Shown here: in pieces, positions 1-4,835 of the stretch | Position numbering within the stretch: the stretch's first letter is position 1 | Layout: every line of letters starts with the position of its first letter | NCBI GenBank assembly: GCA_002491195.1 | Contig: DKVL01000086.1 | Coordinates: 1 to 23,970 of the forward strand | Length of the DNA stretch: 23,970 bases | Direction of reading: 5' to 3' | From: Lachnospiraceae bacterium UBA7179 | GTDB lineage: Bacteria > Bacillota > Clostridia > Lachnospirales > Lachnospiraceae | Notes under the pieces: generated by a model | The model's input: the letters and a program-made list of their open reading frames with translations, nothing else | Told to the model about the DNA's origin: nothing | The model's database searches: none | Translations under genes and position numbers: made by a program

Positions 1-127
1 TCTCGTTCATGCGTTTATTCTGCACATGTCCCGTATGTGTGTGCATAGGATATGACTGCACGGAATCCTGATAAGAAACAAACACAATACGGCTATTTTT
101 TCGATAATACGTCACATTTCTCTGCAT
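1..127 (-). CDS. AraC-family regulator, N-terminal fragment (runs off the window)
   Basis: An open minus-strand frame starts at ATG 127 and stays open to the left edge, giving 42 residues. An in-frame ATG at 133 is the alternative start, but a GGAAG motif sits better for 127. The segment SYPMHTHTGH resembles the first metal/ligand-binding strand of the cupin domain that opens many AraC-type transcription factors; the C-terminal helix-turn-helix would lie outside the window. It lies on the host side of the left attachment site, so before integration it followed the rplM-rpsI operon and its terminator. A large inverted repeat (150-231) occupies its upstream region and may hold its control sites. 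The family call rests on one short motif. Another cupin-type regulator or enzyme is possible. Confidence 0.5.
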   Translation of the reverse strand, partial: MQRNVTYYRKNSRIVFVSYQDSVQSYPMHTHTGHVQNKRMNE

Positions 128-149
128 TGTCATTCTTCCAATCTTATAA

Positions 150-231
150 GGAATTGTAGGAAAATAACTGATGCAAATTGCTATCGGAGAAATAGACAAG
201 CAAGATGTGTCAGTTATTTTTCTACAGTTCC
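150..231. repeat. 82-bp inverted-repeat element (22-bp arms, 38-nt loop)
   Basis: Arms at 150-171 and 210-231 are inverted copies differing at two positions; the inner ends read AATAACTGA / TCAGTTATT. The 38-nt centre has no evident gene. The arms carry no clear target duplication. It could be a MITE or insertion-sequence remnant, or a large hairpin/operator upstream of the AraC-type gene. A U-rich run after the stem on either strand is absent, so a simple terminator is less likely. Confidence 0.6.
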
Positions 232-241
232 TAAGTACTTA

Positions 242-285
242 CAAAGAAAAAGGACATTCACCAGTATTGCTACCGAAAATGTCCT
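242..285 (-). terminator. Intrinsic terminator, probably the native rplM-rpsI terminator
   Basis: On the minus strand an 8-bp perfect stem (AGGACATT / AATGTCCT, 278-285 and 251-258) is followed directly by a T-rich run TTTTTCTTTG. It lies about 140 bp beyond the left attachment core. In an empty chromosome it would therefore sit about 140 bp downstream of the rpsI stop codon and end that operon. It now ends transcripts leaving the left end of the element. Confidence 0.7.
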
Positions 286-421
286 GTACCTATCAATATC
301 TTTGTTGCAAACTGTCACATGTGTGTTGTATTTGATGTTAAATCCAACACATCTGGCAAGTTTCCACAATCTCTGCAACCCTTGTAAAATAGTATTTTCT
401 TGATATTCTCGTTTCCGAAAG

Positions 422-434
422 ATTATCTCTTGGA
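422..434. repeat. attL core (13-bp direct repeat)
   Basis: ATTATCTCTTGGA occurs here and at 9411-9423. The right copy contains the reverse complement of the last codons and stop of rpsI (Ser-Lys-Arg-stop). The two copies bracket the integrase, regulators, primase and capsid genes. The flanking bases differ immediately on both sides, so the shared core is 13 bp. A copy of TGTAAGCAAC, also repeated near attR, lies 41 bp inside this end. Confidence 0.72.
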
Positions 435-474
435 TAGTTTCAAAATACCGTTTTATAAGCATTTCAAGGCATTT

Positions 475-484
475 TGTAAGCAAC
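475..484. repeat. Putative integrase arm-binding repeat, left end
   Basis: TGTAAGCAAC here is identical to 9301-9310 and 9312-9321 near attR, in the same orientation. Short direct repeats inside both ends of Tn916/lambda-type elements are typical arm sites for the integrase N-terminal domain. Function is inferred from position and repetition. Confidence 0.5.
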
Positions 485-548
485 TGGTAAGAAGTTCAGT
501 TCTCATGCAAATTGAACAAAATAAACTAATCAGCCCCGCATACAATGA

Positions 549-577
549 ATTATAACACCTTCTTCCACCGCTGACAA
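549..577 (-). promoter_or_regulatory. Outward-facing promoter at the left end of the element
   Basis: The minus strand carries TTGTCA (577-572), a 17-bp spacer and a perfect TATAAT (554-549), predicting a start near 542. It reads left, across attL, into host DNA. No convincing gene lies between the start and the terminator at 242-285, so the product would be a roughly 300-nt RNA. The composite motif at 577-622 lies immediately upstream, where an activator or repressor could act. Confidence 0.6.
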
Positions 578-622
578 CTCATATAAACCCCATATAGCTA
601 CAAAAACACATTACTTGATAAA
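577..622. repeat. Composite regulatory motif, copy 1
   Basis: On the plus strand this reads ACTCATATA-N4-CCATATA-N15-TACTTGATAAA. All 27 specified positions and both spacings match a second copy at 3626-3671, about 3 kb away and in the same orientation, while the spacers are not conserved. The pattern suggests a protein-binding site or specialised promoter of the element. This copy lies just upstream of the outward promoter at 549-577. Confidence 0.6.
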
Positions 623-635
623 GTGTAAAGGTAAA

Positions 636-660
636 GAAAAACACCGCCTAAATGACGGTG
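636..660 (-). terminator. Intrinsic terminator of the head-gene operon
   Basis: Ten bases past the stop of the neck gene, the minus strand forms CACCGTC / GGCGGTG (one mismatch) with a 5-nt loop, followed by TTTTTC. It closes the scaffold-capsid-neck transcription unit. Confidence 0.75.
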
Positions 661-669
661 CTATCAATA

Positions 670-1143
670 CTATTTGGATATGTTGCTAAGTATCTTCTTA
701 ATTTTCTTTTCAAGCACCTTTGGAGCAATCTTTTCAAGTTCCTGTTCAGATATGGTCATCATGAAATGCCCTTTGACCCATCCCTTATGGTCTGCTGTCC
801 TGTGACCGTATTCCACATAGGATGCATATTCAACCGGGTTGATGATGTCAATTTTATAGACACCCCCTTCTTTTCGGATTTCTCCAATAGTCCAACCTCT
901 GCGGAGTGTACCGCCTACTTTGCCCGGCACTTTATGCCCCTTGTGCTGTTCACCTGATGCACAAGTGTATGAATCGCCTGAATAATCGCCTACTGGTGTA
1001 CGCTTCACAACCAACCGAAGCAACCGGGCAGCAAGTTCTTTTGCACAATCTTCAATTATCGCATCTGTATTATCTTGCAGATTGTTCAATTCTTTCTGCA
1101 ATTCCTCTAAACCCTTTATCTTGAAATTTCCCATTTTTGCCAT
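670..1143 (-). CDS. HK97-gp10-like head-tail connector (neck) protein
   Basis: 157 residues, starting at the ATG of MAKMGNFKIKGL with an AGGCGG motif upstream; the frame extends 8 codons further to a TTG, which has no Shine-Dalgarno sequence. The pattern is an early amphipathic helix (IKGLEELQKELNNL), then VKRTPVGDYSG, a Gly-rich GKVGGTLRRGW and VEYASYVEYGHRT. This is the signature of the HK97 gp10 / SPP1 gp17-type family: 'TPVdtG...lr.sw' followed by 'YA.yvEyGhr'. These proteins act at the head-tail junction of siphophages. It is the last gene of the head operon and a terminator follows; no tail gene comes after it, which is unusual for a phage. The family call is good. The exact step, tail terminator or neck, cannot be settled here. 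Confidence 0.82.
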   Translation of the reverse strand: MAKMGNFKIKGLEELQKELNNLQDNTDAIIEDCAKELAARLLRLVVKRTPVGDYSGDSYTCASGEQHKGHKVPGKVGGTLRRGWTIGEIRKEGGVYKIDIINPVEYASYVEYGHRTADHKGWVKGHFMMTISEQELEKIAPKVLEKKIKKILSNISK

Positions 1144-1157
1144 ATTATTACCGCCTA

Positions 1158-1541
1158 TCATGCCCAACCGTCAAACAGTTCCAACATGATTTCCTGATGT
1201 GTCGGATATACTGCCGGGACACCGCTTGACTTGTATTCTGTTGTAACCCCTGTTTGGGTCACTTTAATTTTTGAACCGGGCTTAATTATAATGTCAGGTG
1301 ACAGGAACAACTTGACCGCCTGTGAAACGGTTGCCACTGTTCCGGTCTGTACCGCTGCTGCAATACTTTCAAAGGACAGGCTGCAAGGCTGATTCTCCAA
1401 AACAACCACTTCTTTATAACTGGTCAGGGCAGTGTTAGGGTCTTTTACCTTCTTGTATTCAGAAACCGTCATCACCCCGGCATAGGTTGATTCAATAGCT
1501 TTCCTTGCTGCTTTCTGTGCTTTTCCTAAAGCATTCCCCAT
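1158..1541 (-). CDS. Phage head-closure-like protein
   Basis: 127 residues. It starts at ATG 1541, sharing one base with the stop of the upstream 81-aa gene (TAATG), so translation is probably coupled. The N-terminus is basic and helical (GKAQKAARKAIESTYAG). A beta-rich body follows, with the segments VVLENQPCSLSF, VKLFLSPDIIIKPGSKI and ending HQEIMLELFDGWA. I recognise this as a common Firmicutes siphophage protein placed between capsid and gp10-like genes, the position of the SPP1 gp16-type head-closure protein. It would seal the capsid after DNA packaging and offer a tail docking surface. The role comes from position and fold pattern, not from a catalytic motif. Confidence 0.6.
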   Translation of the reverse strand: MGNALGKAQKAARKAIESTYAGVMTVSEYKKVKDPNTALTSYKEVVVLENQPCSLSFESIAAAVQTGTVATVSQAVKLFLSPDIIIKPGSKIKVTQTGVTTEYKSSGVPAVYPTHQEIMLELFDGWA

Positions 1542-1786
1542 TATTCAGCACCGCCCTTCAAAAGTTCAATGACACGTTCAAAAAGTTCAATCATTTCCTG
1601 ATTTCCCTTATTCGCTGCCAAATCAATAGTGACCGTCTTTCCCATGTGTACCCCTTCACTGTTCGACCATGAAGGTTTCGACACTCCCAACCGCTGCCCC
1701 TCTTTGTAAAGTCGCAATTCCCCGCTTTTGACAATTACAGTTTCCGGCTGCTCTTTCTCATAGAATTTATCATAATCTTTTTTCAT
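1541..1786 (-). CDS. Unknown 81-aa protein in head operon
   Basis: 81 residues from ATG 1786, 92 bp after the capsid stop and directly coupled to the following gene. It is charged, has a beta-like central part (ETVIVKSGELRLYKEG) and a C-terminal amphipathic helix (QEMIELFERVIELL). I do not recognise a family. In complete siphophages this slot is normally held by the head-tail adaptor (gp6/gp15 type), but this protein is shorter and shows no clear likeness. It might be a capsid decoration, an adaptor substitute or a satellite-specific factor. Confidence 0.62.
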   Translation of the reverse strand: MKKDYDKFYEKEQPETVIVKSGELRLYKEGQRLGVSKPSWSNSEGVHMGKTVTIDLAANKGNQEMIELFERVIELLKGGAE

Positions 1787-1827
1787 GCCCCATCAATCCC
1801 TTTCGTTTAGAATCTGTTCCACTTTCC

Positions 1828-1867
1828 AAAAATGCCCCGGACAATCGGAGGATAGAAAGCCCGGGAC
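1828..1867 (-). terminator. Leaky terminator or attenuating hairpin after the capsid gene
   Basis: Minus-strand GTCCCGGGC pairs along all 9 positions (two G-U pairs) with GTCCGGGGC across a 16-nt loop, followed by ATTTTTGG. It lies between the capsid gene and the downstream head genes. Partial termination here would give many more capsid transcripts than neck transcripts, as in many phages. Confidence 0.55.
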
Positions 1868-1878
1868 ACTTTATCAAA

Positions 1879-2754
1879 TTATTGGTCTGTTTCCTGTTCA
1901 GGTGGCGTTGTCTGCTCTGCTGCCTGTGCATGGTAATAGATGGCTTTCGCCTTGTTCTCCAATACAAAGGCATCATAGGCAATACGCCCTTCCACCAGTG
2001 AACCGCTGATACCGGGCGGGTCTTCATGTATCTTGTAGTCCTCTAACTTGGTAGGGGCTACTGTCGCACAAGCGTGTGCAATCATGAATCCGAAGTTTTT
2101 AGGCAAGCGGTTAGCCGGAACTTTGATTACCATTGCACCGTCAAGGTTGGAAATAACGCCTTTCAGCCTTAAATCATTGCCTATGTCGGTTTCCATTGTG
2201 ATGTCCTTGCACTGCTTCATCAGCACATACACATCAGGGGTCACGACTATGACACGCCCTGTTTCCGGCACTTCCGCATTGTCAAGGGCATTGTTCCCGG
2301 CAATGATTTCAGTGTAAATGTTGGTCTTGGTCAGTGCCTTGGGTTCTGCTTTCTGCCCCGCATTGCTGCACATCACGCCGTAAGTATAGGCATCCACTTC
2401 CGGGATTACCACTTCCCTGACCTGCCTTTCCAGTGCCGAAGCCGCCTGCACGTTCCGCACCGTTTCATCGGAATCCAGCTTGTCAATGACGAATGTGAAG
2501 GAACGGTCTTTTTTCAGGGTAAATTCCTCTGTGGTTGCATCAAGGTCTTTCACCACGCCATAGCGTGAGCCTGTCATACCTTCAGGAGTGTTCCTCTTGT
2601 AGTCATTCATCTGTGATGTGCTGACCTTGTACACCTTTACGGTATGCGCCCCTGTCCAGTCAAAATCCTGATTGGTCAGAAGTGATTTCTTGCTTTCCGT
2701 ACTGAATTTTTCATCAACATACGGTAAAAATTTTGTCGCTAAATTTATAGCCAT
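1879..2754 (-). CDS. Major capsid protein (HK97 fold)
   Basis: 291 residues starting MAINLATKFLPYVDEKF. A typical Firmicutes siphophage coat protein: an N-terminal arm and E-loop-like region (residues about 10-70, with TGAHTVKVYKVSTS), then a body with DRSFTFVIDKLDSDET, 'VREVVIPEVDAYTYGVM', TGRVIVVTPDVYVLMK and a late HEDPPGISGSLVEGRIAYDAFVLENKAKAIY. The last element resembles the P-domain/A-domain end of many coat proteins, after which a low-complexity acidic/Gln tail (AAEQTTPPEQETDQ) is added. The preceding gene is a scaffold, and no protease gene is seen, consistent with a scaffold-driven P22/SPP1-like assembly route. A capsid gene inside a 9-kb element lacking portal and terminase is the key oddity here. 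The start has only a moderate Shine-Dalgarno sequence (GGAAG). Confidence 0.88.
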   Translation of the reverse strand: MAINLATKFLPYVDEKFSTESKKSLLTNQDFDWTGAHTVKVYKVSTSQMNDYKRNTPEGMTGSRYGVVKDLDATTEEFTLKKDRSFTFVIDKLDSDETVRNVQAASALERQVREVVIPEVDAYTYGVMCSNAGQKAEPKALTKTNIYTEIIAGNNALDNAEVPETGRVIVVTPDVYVLMKQCKDITMETDIGNDLRLKGVISNLDGAMVIKVPANRLPKNFGFMIAHACATVAPTKLEDYKIHEDPPGISGSLVEGRIAYDAFVLENKAKAIYYHAQAAEQTTPPEQETDQ

Positions 2755-2773
2755 GTTTTACGCTTCCTTTCCG

Positions 2774-3211
2774 TTAAGTGCGAAGCCCCATAGCCTTTCT
2801 AATCTCCAAATCCCCCACATCCCCGGCATCAGGCATTTTATTGCCTGAACCCGGCTGAAAGCCTTTGAACTTTATATTGCTTGTGGCATTCGCCTTATAC
2901 TCATTGAATACTGTTTCTATGGTTGCAATGCTCTTTTCCAGGGATTCCTTGTCGGTGCAGTTGAGAGCATCAAAAAGCTGCACTGGCAATCCTTTTTCTG
3001 ATAACAGTTCCTTAGCGGTCATGTGGAGTTCCCGCTGCGCAAGTTCCTGTTCCCTTTTCGCAAAATCCGCTTCGCCGCCGTTCTTGGCTTTCTCTTTTGC
3101 AAGACGCTCCTGAACAATGCGGTTCACCTCTTCCTGCGTGAAGGTCTTTCCCCCTGTTCCCTGTCCGGCTGCCGGGTCTGCGTTCTGGTTCTGGTTCATT
3201 TGTTCATCCAT
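2774..3211 (-). CDS. Phage capsid scaffold protein (DUF4355-like)
   Basis: 145 residues starting MDEQMNQNQNADPAAG, with GGGAG 9-10 bases upstream. The order of parts is a disordered Gln/Asn/Gly N-terminus, then FTQEEVNRIVQERLAKEK, a long charged coiled coil with AKREQELAQRELHMTAKELL, 'GLP..LFDALNCTDKESLEKSI', and a basic C-terminal tail. This is the classic layout of Firmicutes scaffold proteins, where the C-terminus contacts the coat protein. It sits 19 bp upstream of the capsid gene. It is the first gene after the late leader and terminator (3261-3430), so its expression should depend on read-through there. In a satellite, an own scaffold could set a smaller capsid size; that is inference. 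Confidence 0.85.
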   Translation of the reverse strand: MDEQMNQNQNADPAAGQGTGGKTFTQEEVNRIVQERLAKEKAKNGGEADFAKREQELAQRELHMTAKELLSEKGLPVQLFDALNCTDKESLEKSIATIETVFNEYKANATSNIKFKGFQPGSGNKMPDAGDVGDLEIRKAMGLRT

Positions 3212-3260
3212 TGTTCAATTCTCCCTTCTTTTTACGCCCGAAGTGGGCTGATGCTGACAA

Positions 3261-3319
3261 ACAAAAAAGGCATGAGCAACAACTGACCAAACAATCAAAA
3301 TCAGTTATTCCCATGCCTT
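3261..3319 (-). terminator. Intrinsic terminator between late promoter and scaffold gene
   Basis: The outer stem is AAGGCATG (3319-3312) with CATGCCTT (3274-3267). An inner stem AACTGA/TCAGTT (3306-3301 and 3286-3281) sits across a 14-nt loop, and TTTTTTG follows on the minus strand. It lies 110 bp downstream of a good promoter and 50 bp before the scaffold start, so unrestrained it would block the whole head operon. Confidence 0.7.
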
Positions 3320-3395
3320 GAATCCAAGACTAACACCACCCAAGAAAACAATTAGAGAAAATAAGCGGTGCGGTACTCATGCCTTATTCCGTTCT
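3261..3395 (-). ncRNA. Structured leader / candidate small RNA upstream of the head operon
   Basis: From the predicted start near 3395 to the T-run at 3263-3268 lies a leader of about 130 nt with no gene. It contains AAGGCATGAG (3385-3376), AAGGCATGGG (3319-3310) and one complementary CTCATGCCTT (3276-3267). The first repeat pairs perfectly over 10 bp with the 3' arm; the second makes the local terminator stem. The same arm therefore has two possible partners. The RNA is either a regulated leader (attenuation) or an abundant small RNA that ends here. I cannot assign it to a named family. Confidence 0.55.
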
Positions 3396-3401
3396 GCTGA
3401 T

Positions 3402-3430
3402 AGAATACCACATATAGGGGGTATAGTCAA
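3402..3430 (-). promoter_or_regulatory. Late promoter for the scaffold-capsid operon
   Basis: Minus-strand TTGACT (3430-3425), a 17-bp spacer, then TATTCT (3407-3402). The predicted start is near 3395. It begins only a few bases after the terminator that overlaps the end of the 55-aa gene, so early and late units are sharply separated. The spacer contains CTATATGTGG, loosely like the composite motif elsewhere in the element. Confidence 0.68.
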
Positions 3431-3432
3431 GC

Positions 3433-3463
3433 AAAAACCGCCTATTTTGTGGATTTTGGCGGT
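3433..3463 (-). terminator. Terminator overlapping the 3' end of the 55-aa gene
   Basis: Minus-strand ACCGCC (3463-3458) pairs with GGCGGT (3442-3437) across a 15-nt loop, followed by TTTTTGC. The stop codon of the 55-aa gene lies at the base of the 3' arm. Confidence 0.65.
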
Positions 3464-3609
3464 CTTGGCACTGTCAAAACCGTATGTAAAAAGCCGTCTT
3501 TTGCAGCAGTTTCACGCACTTTCGTATCAGGAAACAGCCCTTTTACAGCTGCTTCATGCTGTGCTTTCCTGTCCTTTTCGTTCTCCGAATATGCAACTCT
3601 AATCTTCAT
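3442..3609 (-). CDS. Unknown 55-aa protein
   Basis: Starts at ATG 3609 (MKIRVAYSENEKDRKAQHEA) with GAGAGG 7 bases upstream; the frame reaches further to a GTG at 3627 that lacks a Shine-Dalgarno sequence. The pattern is a beta strand, a charged helix with KAQHEAAVKGLFPD, KVRETAAKDGF, a second strand (HTVLTV) and a Pro/Lys tail. Small proteins of this beta-alpha-beta look occur in Firmicutes mobile elements, but I cannot name a function. It stands alone, with the composite motif (3626-3671) directly upstream and terminators on both sides, so it is a single-gene unit. That position, between replication and head genes, would suit a regulator of late expression. Confidence 0.62.
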   Translation of the reverse strand: MKIRVAYSENEKDRKAQHEAAVKGLFPDTKVRETAAKDGFLHTVLTVPRPPKSTK

Positions 3610-3625
3610 TTCGTTACCTCTCTGC

Positions 3626-3671
3626 ACTCATATAACCGCCATATAAGCGTTGTAAATTGGTACTTGATAAA
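3626..3671. repeat. Composite regulatory motif, copy 2
   Basis: ACTCATATA-N4-CCATATA-N15-TACTTGATAAA, identical at all 27 specified positions and both spacings to copy 1 (577-622). On the minus strand TTTACA-N16-TATATG lies within it and could be the promoter of the 55-aa gene. The conservation of bases outside that promoter points to a bound regulator. Confidence 0.6.
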
Positions 3672-3679
3672 ATATAGCC

Positions 3680-3725
3680 CCACATGGTAAACTGTGATTG
3701 TTCAGGTCATGTGTTTACCATGTGG
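3680..3725 (-). terminator. 13-bp perfect hairpin ending the early operon
   Basis: CCACATGGTAAAC (3680-3692) and GTTTACCATGTGG (3713-3725) form a perfect 13-bp stem with a 20-nt loop. On the minus strand the stem is followed by GGCTATATTTTATC, a weak T-rich run. It lies 15 bp past the stop of the 115-aa gene. A terminator is the simplest reading; an operator is the alternative. Confidence 0.5.
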
Positions 3726-3740
3726 CAAGTCCTTATTTAA

Positions 3741-4088
3741 CTACTGGTTATGTAAGGGCTTTTTGCAACCCCAACCGGGAAAGTAGGTGTTCATAAATCT
3801 AAAGAATGATTTCTTTGTGAAATAACTCCCGCACAAAAATTCTGCTTCACCGTACTTCTCTACAATGAAACCAAGCACAGCCATATACAGACGGTACAGC
3901 TTGTTTTTCCCGATACTATCCAAATCAAACCTCTGCTCCAAAATAACCAGTACAGCAATACAGTCAAGGGCTACCTCATCAAATGTCAGCCCGACCGGGA
4001 GCAGTTCCATCAGCCCGCCATCCTCATACACAAGGTTATCAAATTCCTGCACCGCCTTATCATCCAGTAGCTTAACTATCTTTGTCAT
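3741..4088 (-). CDS. Unknown 115-aa protein
   Basis: Starts ATG 4088, 27 bp after the preceding gene. Acidic N-terminal half (LLDDKAVQEFDNLVYEDGG), a hydrophobic helical stretch around residues 38-52 (TFDEVALDCIAVLVILEQ), a second helix (KLYRLYMAVLGFIVEKYG) and an aromatic C-terminus ending YFPGWGCKKPLHNQ. No transmembrane span is certain. I do not recognise the family. It is the last of three small genes downstream of the iteron origin. In satellites this slot often holds helper-interference or packaging-redirection genes, so that is a possible but unproven role. Confidence 0.6.
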   Translation of the reverse strand: MTKIVKLLDDKAVQEFDNLVYEDGGLMELLPVGLTFDEVALDCIAVLVILEQRFDLDSIGKNKLYRLYMAVLGFIVEKYGEAEFLCGSYFTKKSFFRFMNTYFPGWGCKKPLHNQ

Positions 4089-4115
4089 AATCTTTTACCT
4101 ATACCTTTCTCAACC

Positions 4116-4361
4116 TTAACAATTCTTAACATCCTGTTCTGACCTCTGCCTGATATTTCTGCAAATCGCCTGTACCTGTTCCAGTTCTTCATCAGTGATA
4201 TGCTTCAATGCGGTTTCGCTCAACCTCAAATCTGCATCTGTGATTGAGATAACCGGGGTCACTTCTGCATCCTCTCCAATCAATGCCTTGGCATGGAAGT
4301 AAATCAGTCTTAGCTTGCGTTCATCCGCTCTGTTCAAAAGTTCAATAATTGCATTCCTCAT
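4116..4361 (-). CDS. Unknown 81-aa helical protein
   Basis: Starts ATG 4361, overlapping the stop of the upstream gene by 4 bp (ATGA), so the two are translationally coupled. The N-terminus IIELLNRADERKLRLIYFHA looks like a short helical module common in small proteins of Firmicutes phages and elements. A linker follows, then a helical C-terminus (DEELEQVQAICRNI). It ends with a Cys and has no catalytic motif. The function is unknown; a protein-protein interaction or DNA-binding accessory role is conceivable. Confidence 0.62.
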   Translation of the reverse strand: MRNAIIELLNRADERKLRLIYFHAKALIGEDAEVTPVISITDADLRLSETALKHITDEELEQVQAICRNIRQRSEQDVKNC

Positions 4362-4621
4362 AATCTGTCACCTGTTCCCTTTCTCTGTTTTTTGATAAAC
4401 TCTATTTCTGCATCCGCATCACCAACCAAAGAATAAAACTCTTTGAATATTGGCAGCAGTTTCATAAAGTGTTCATTGCTGCAAGTGCATAGTTCTTCTG
4501 CTATATCCAACACAATCATAAATGTTTTTGTGCTTTCAGCGGTTGCATTTTGCAGCAGAAGAAAGTGCTTTTTCTGCCTTTCAATATACGAATGTTTAAC
4601 AATAGCTTCATAATGTTCCAT
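4358..4621 (-). CDS. Unknown 87-aa helical protein
   Basis: Starts ATG 4621 with AAGGTGG about 6 bases upstream; this is the first gene after the origin region. Mostly helical (SYIERQKKHFLLLQNATAES; FMIVLDIAEELC) with a CTC motif and a basic C-terminus (IKKQRKGTGDRL). I do not recognise it. Its coupling to the next gene and its position right behind the iterons suggest an accessory to replication or a satellite-specific function. Confidence 0.6.
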   Translation of the reverse strand: MEHYEAIVKHSYIERQKKHFLLLQNATAESTKTFMIVLDIAEELCTCSNEHFMKLLPIFKEFYSLVGDADAEIEFIKKQRKGTGDRL

Positions 4622-4640
4622 TTTTCCACCTTCTTTCTAT

Positions 4641-4832
4641 GCTTGGCACTGTTTGGTGCAGTTGGTGCAGTTGAAAAAGAAAATTATATTACTTTTATAT
4701 TTTCAACTTATGTAAAACAACGCATAAAACATATATAAAGAAGTTTAATGCAACCGCACCAACCACGCCACCACTTGTTTTTACTGCTTTTTAACTGCTC
4801 CACTAAACCGCACCAACCACGCCACCACTGCA
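4641..4832. other. Putative replication origin: iterons flanking an AT-rich core
   Basis: The gap directly 3' of the primase-helicase gene holds two iteron clusters in opposite orientation. On the left are two tandem TTGGTGCAG units (4653-4661, 4662-4670) plus a degenerate TTGGCACTG (4643-4651). On the right are two identical 24-bp repeats (4752-4775 and 4806-4829), each containing TTGGTGCGG on the minus strand, plus a further GGTGCAG at 4826-4832. About 80 bp between the clusters is nearly all A/T. Origins placed 3' of rep, with iterons on both sides of an AT-rich stretch, are known from SaPIs. The primase-helicase is the likely binding protein. Promoters for the genes on the left may overlap. 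Confidence 0.72.
4752..4829. repeat. Two 24-bp direct repeats (right iteron cluster)
   Basis: Identical 24-bp copies at 4752-4775 and 4806-4829, 54 bp apart, each beginning AACCGCACC and ending GCCACCACT. In reverse complement each contains TTGGTGCGG, differing by one base from the left-cluster unit TTGGTGCAG. Confidence 0.85.
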
Positions 4833-4835
4833 CCA

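Noticed and set aside
214..483. 89-aa minus-strand frame crossing attL
   Set aside because: It starts with a TTG without a Shine-Dalgarno sequence, spans the attachment core (so it exists only in the integrated state), and contains the terminator hairpin at 242-285. No protein family is recognised.
1770..2027. 85-aa minus-strand frame over the capsid 3' end
   Set aside because: It overlaps the capsid gene in another frame, contains the leaky-terminator hairpin and has low protein likeness (Arg/Gln/Trp rich). It is a shadow.
4752..4829. CRISPR array
   Set aside because: There are only two 24-bp repeats with a 30-bp spacer and no cas gene nearby. The same unit recurs inverted at 4653-4670, so they are iterons.
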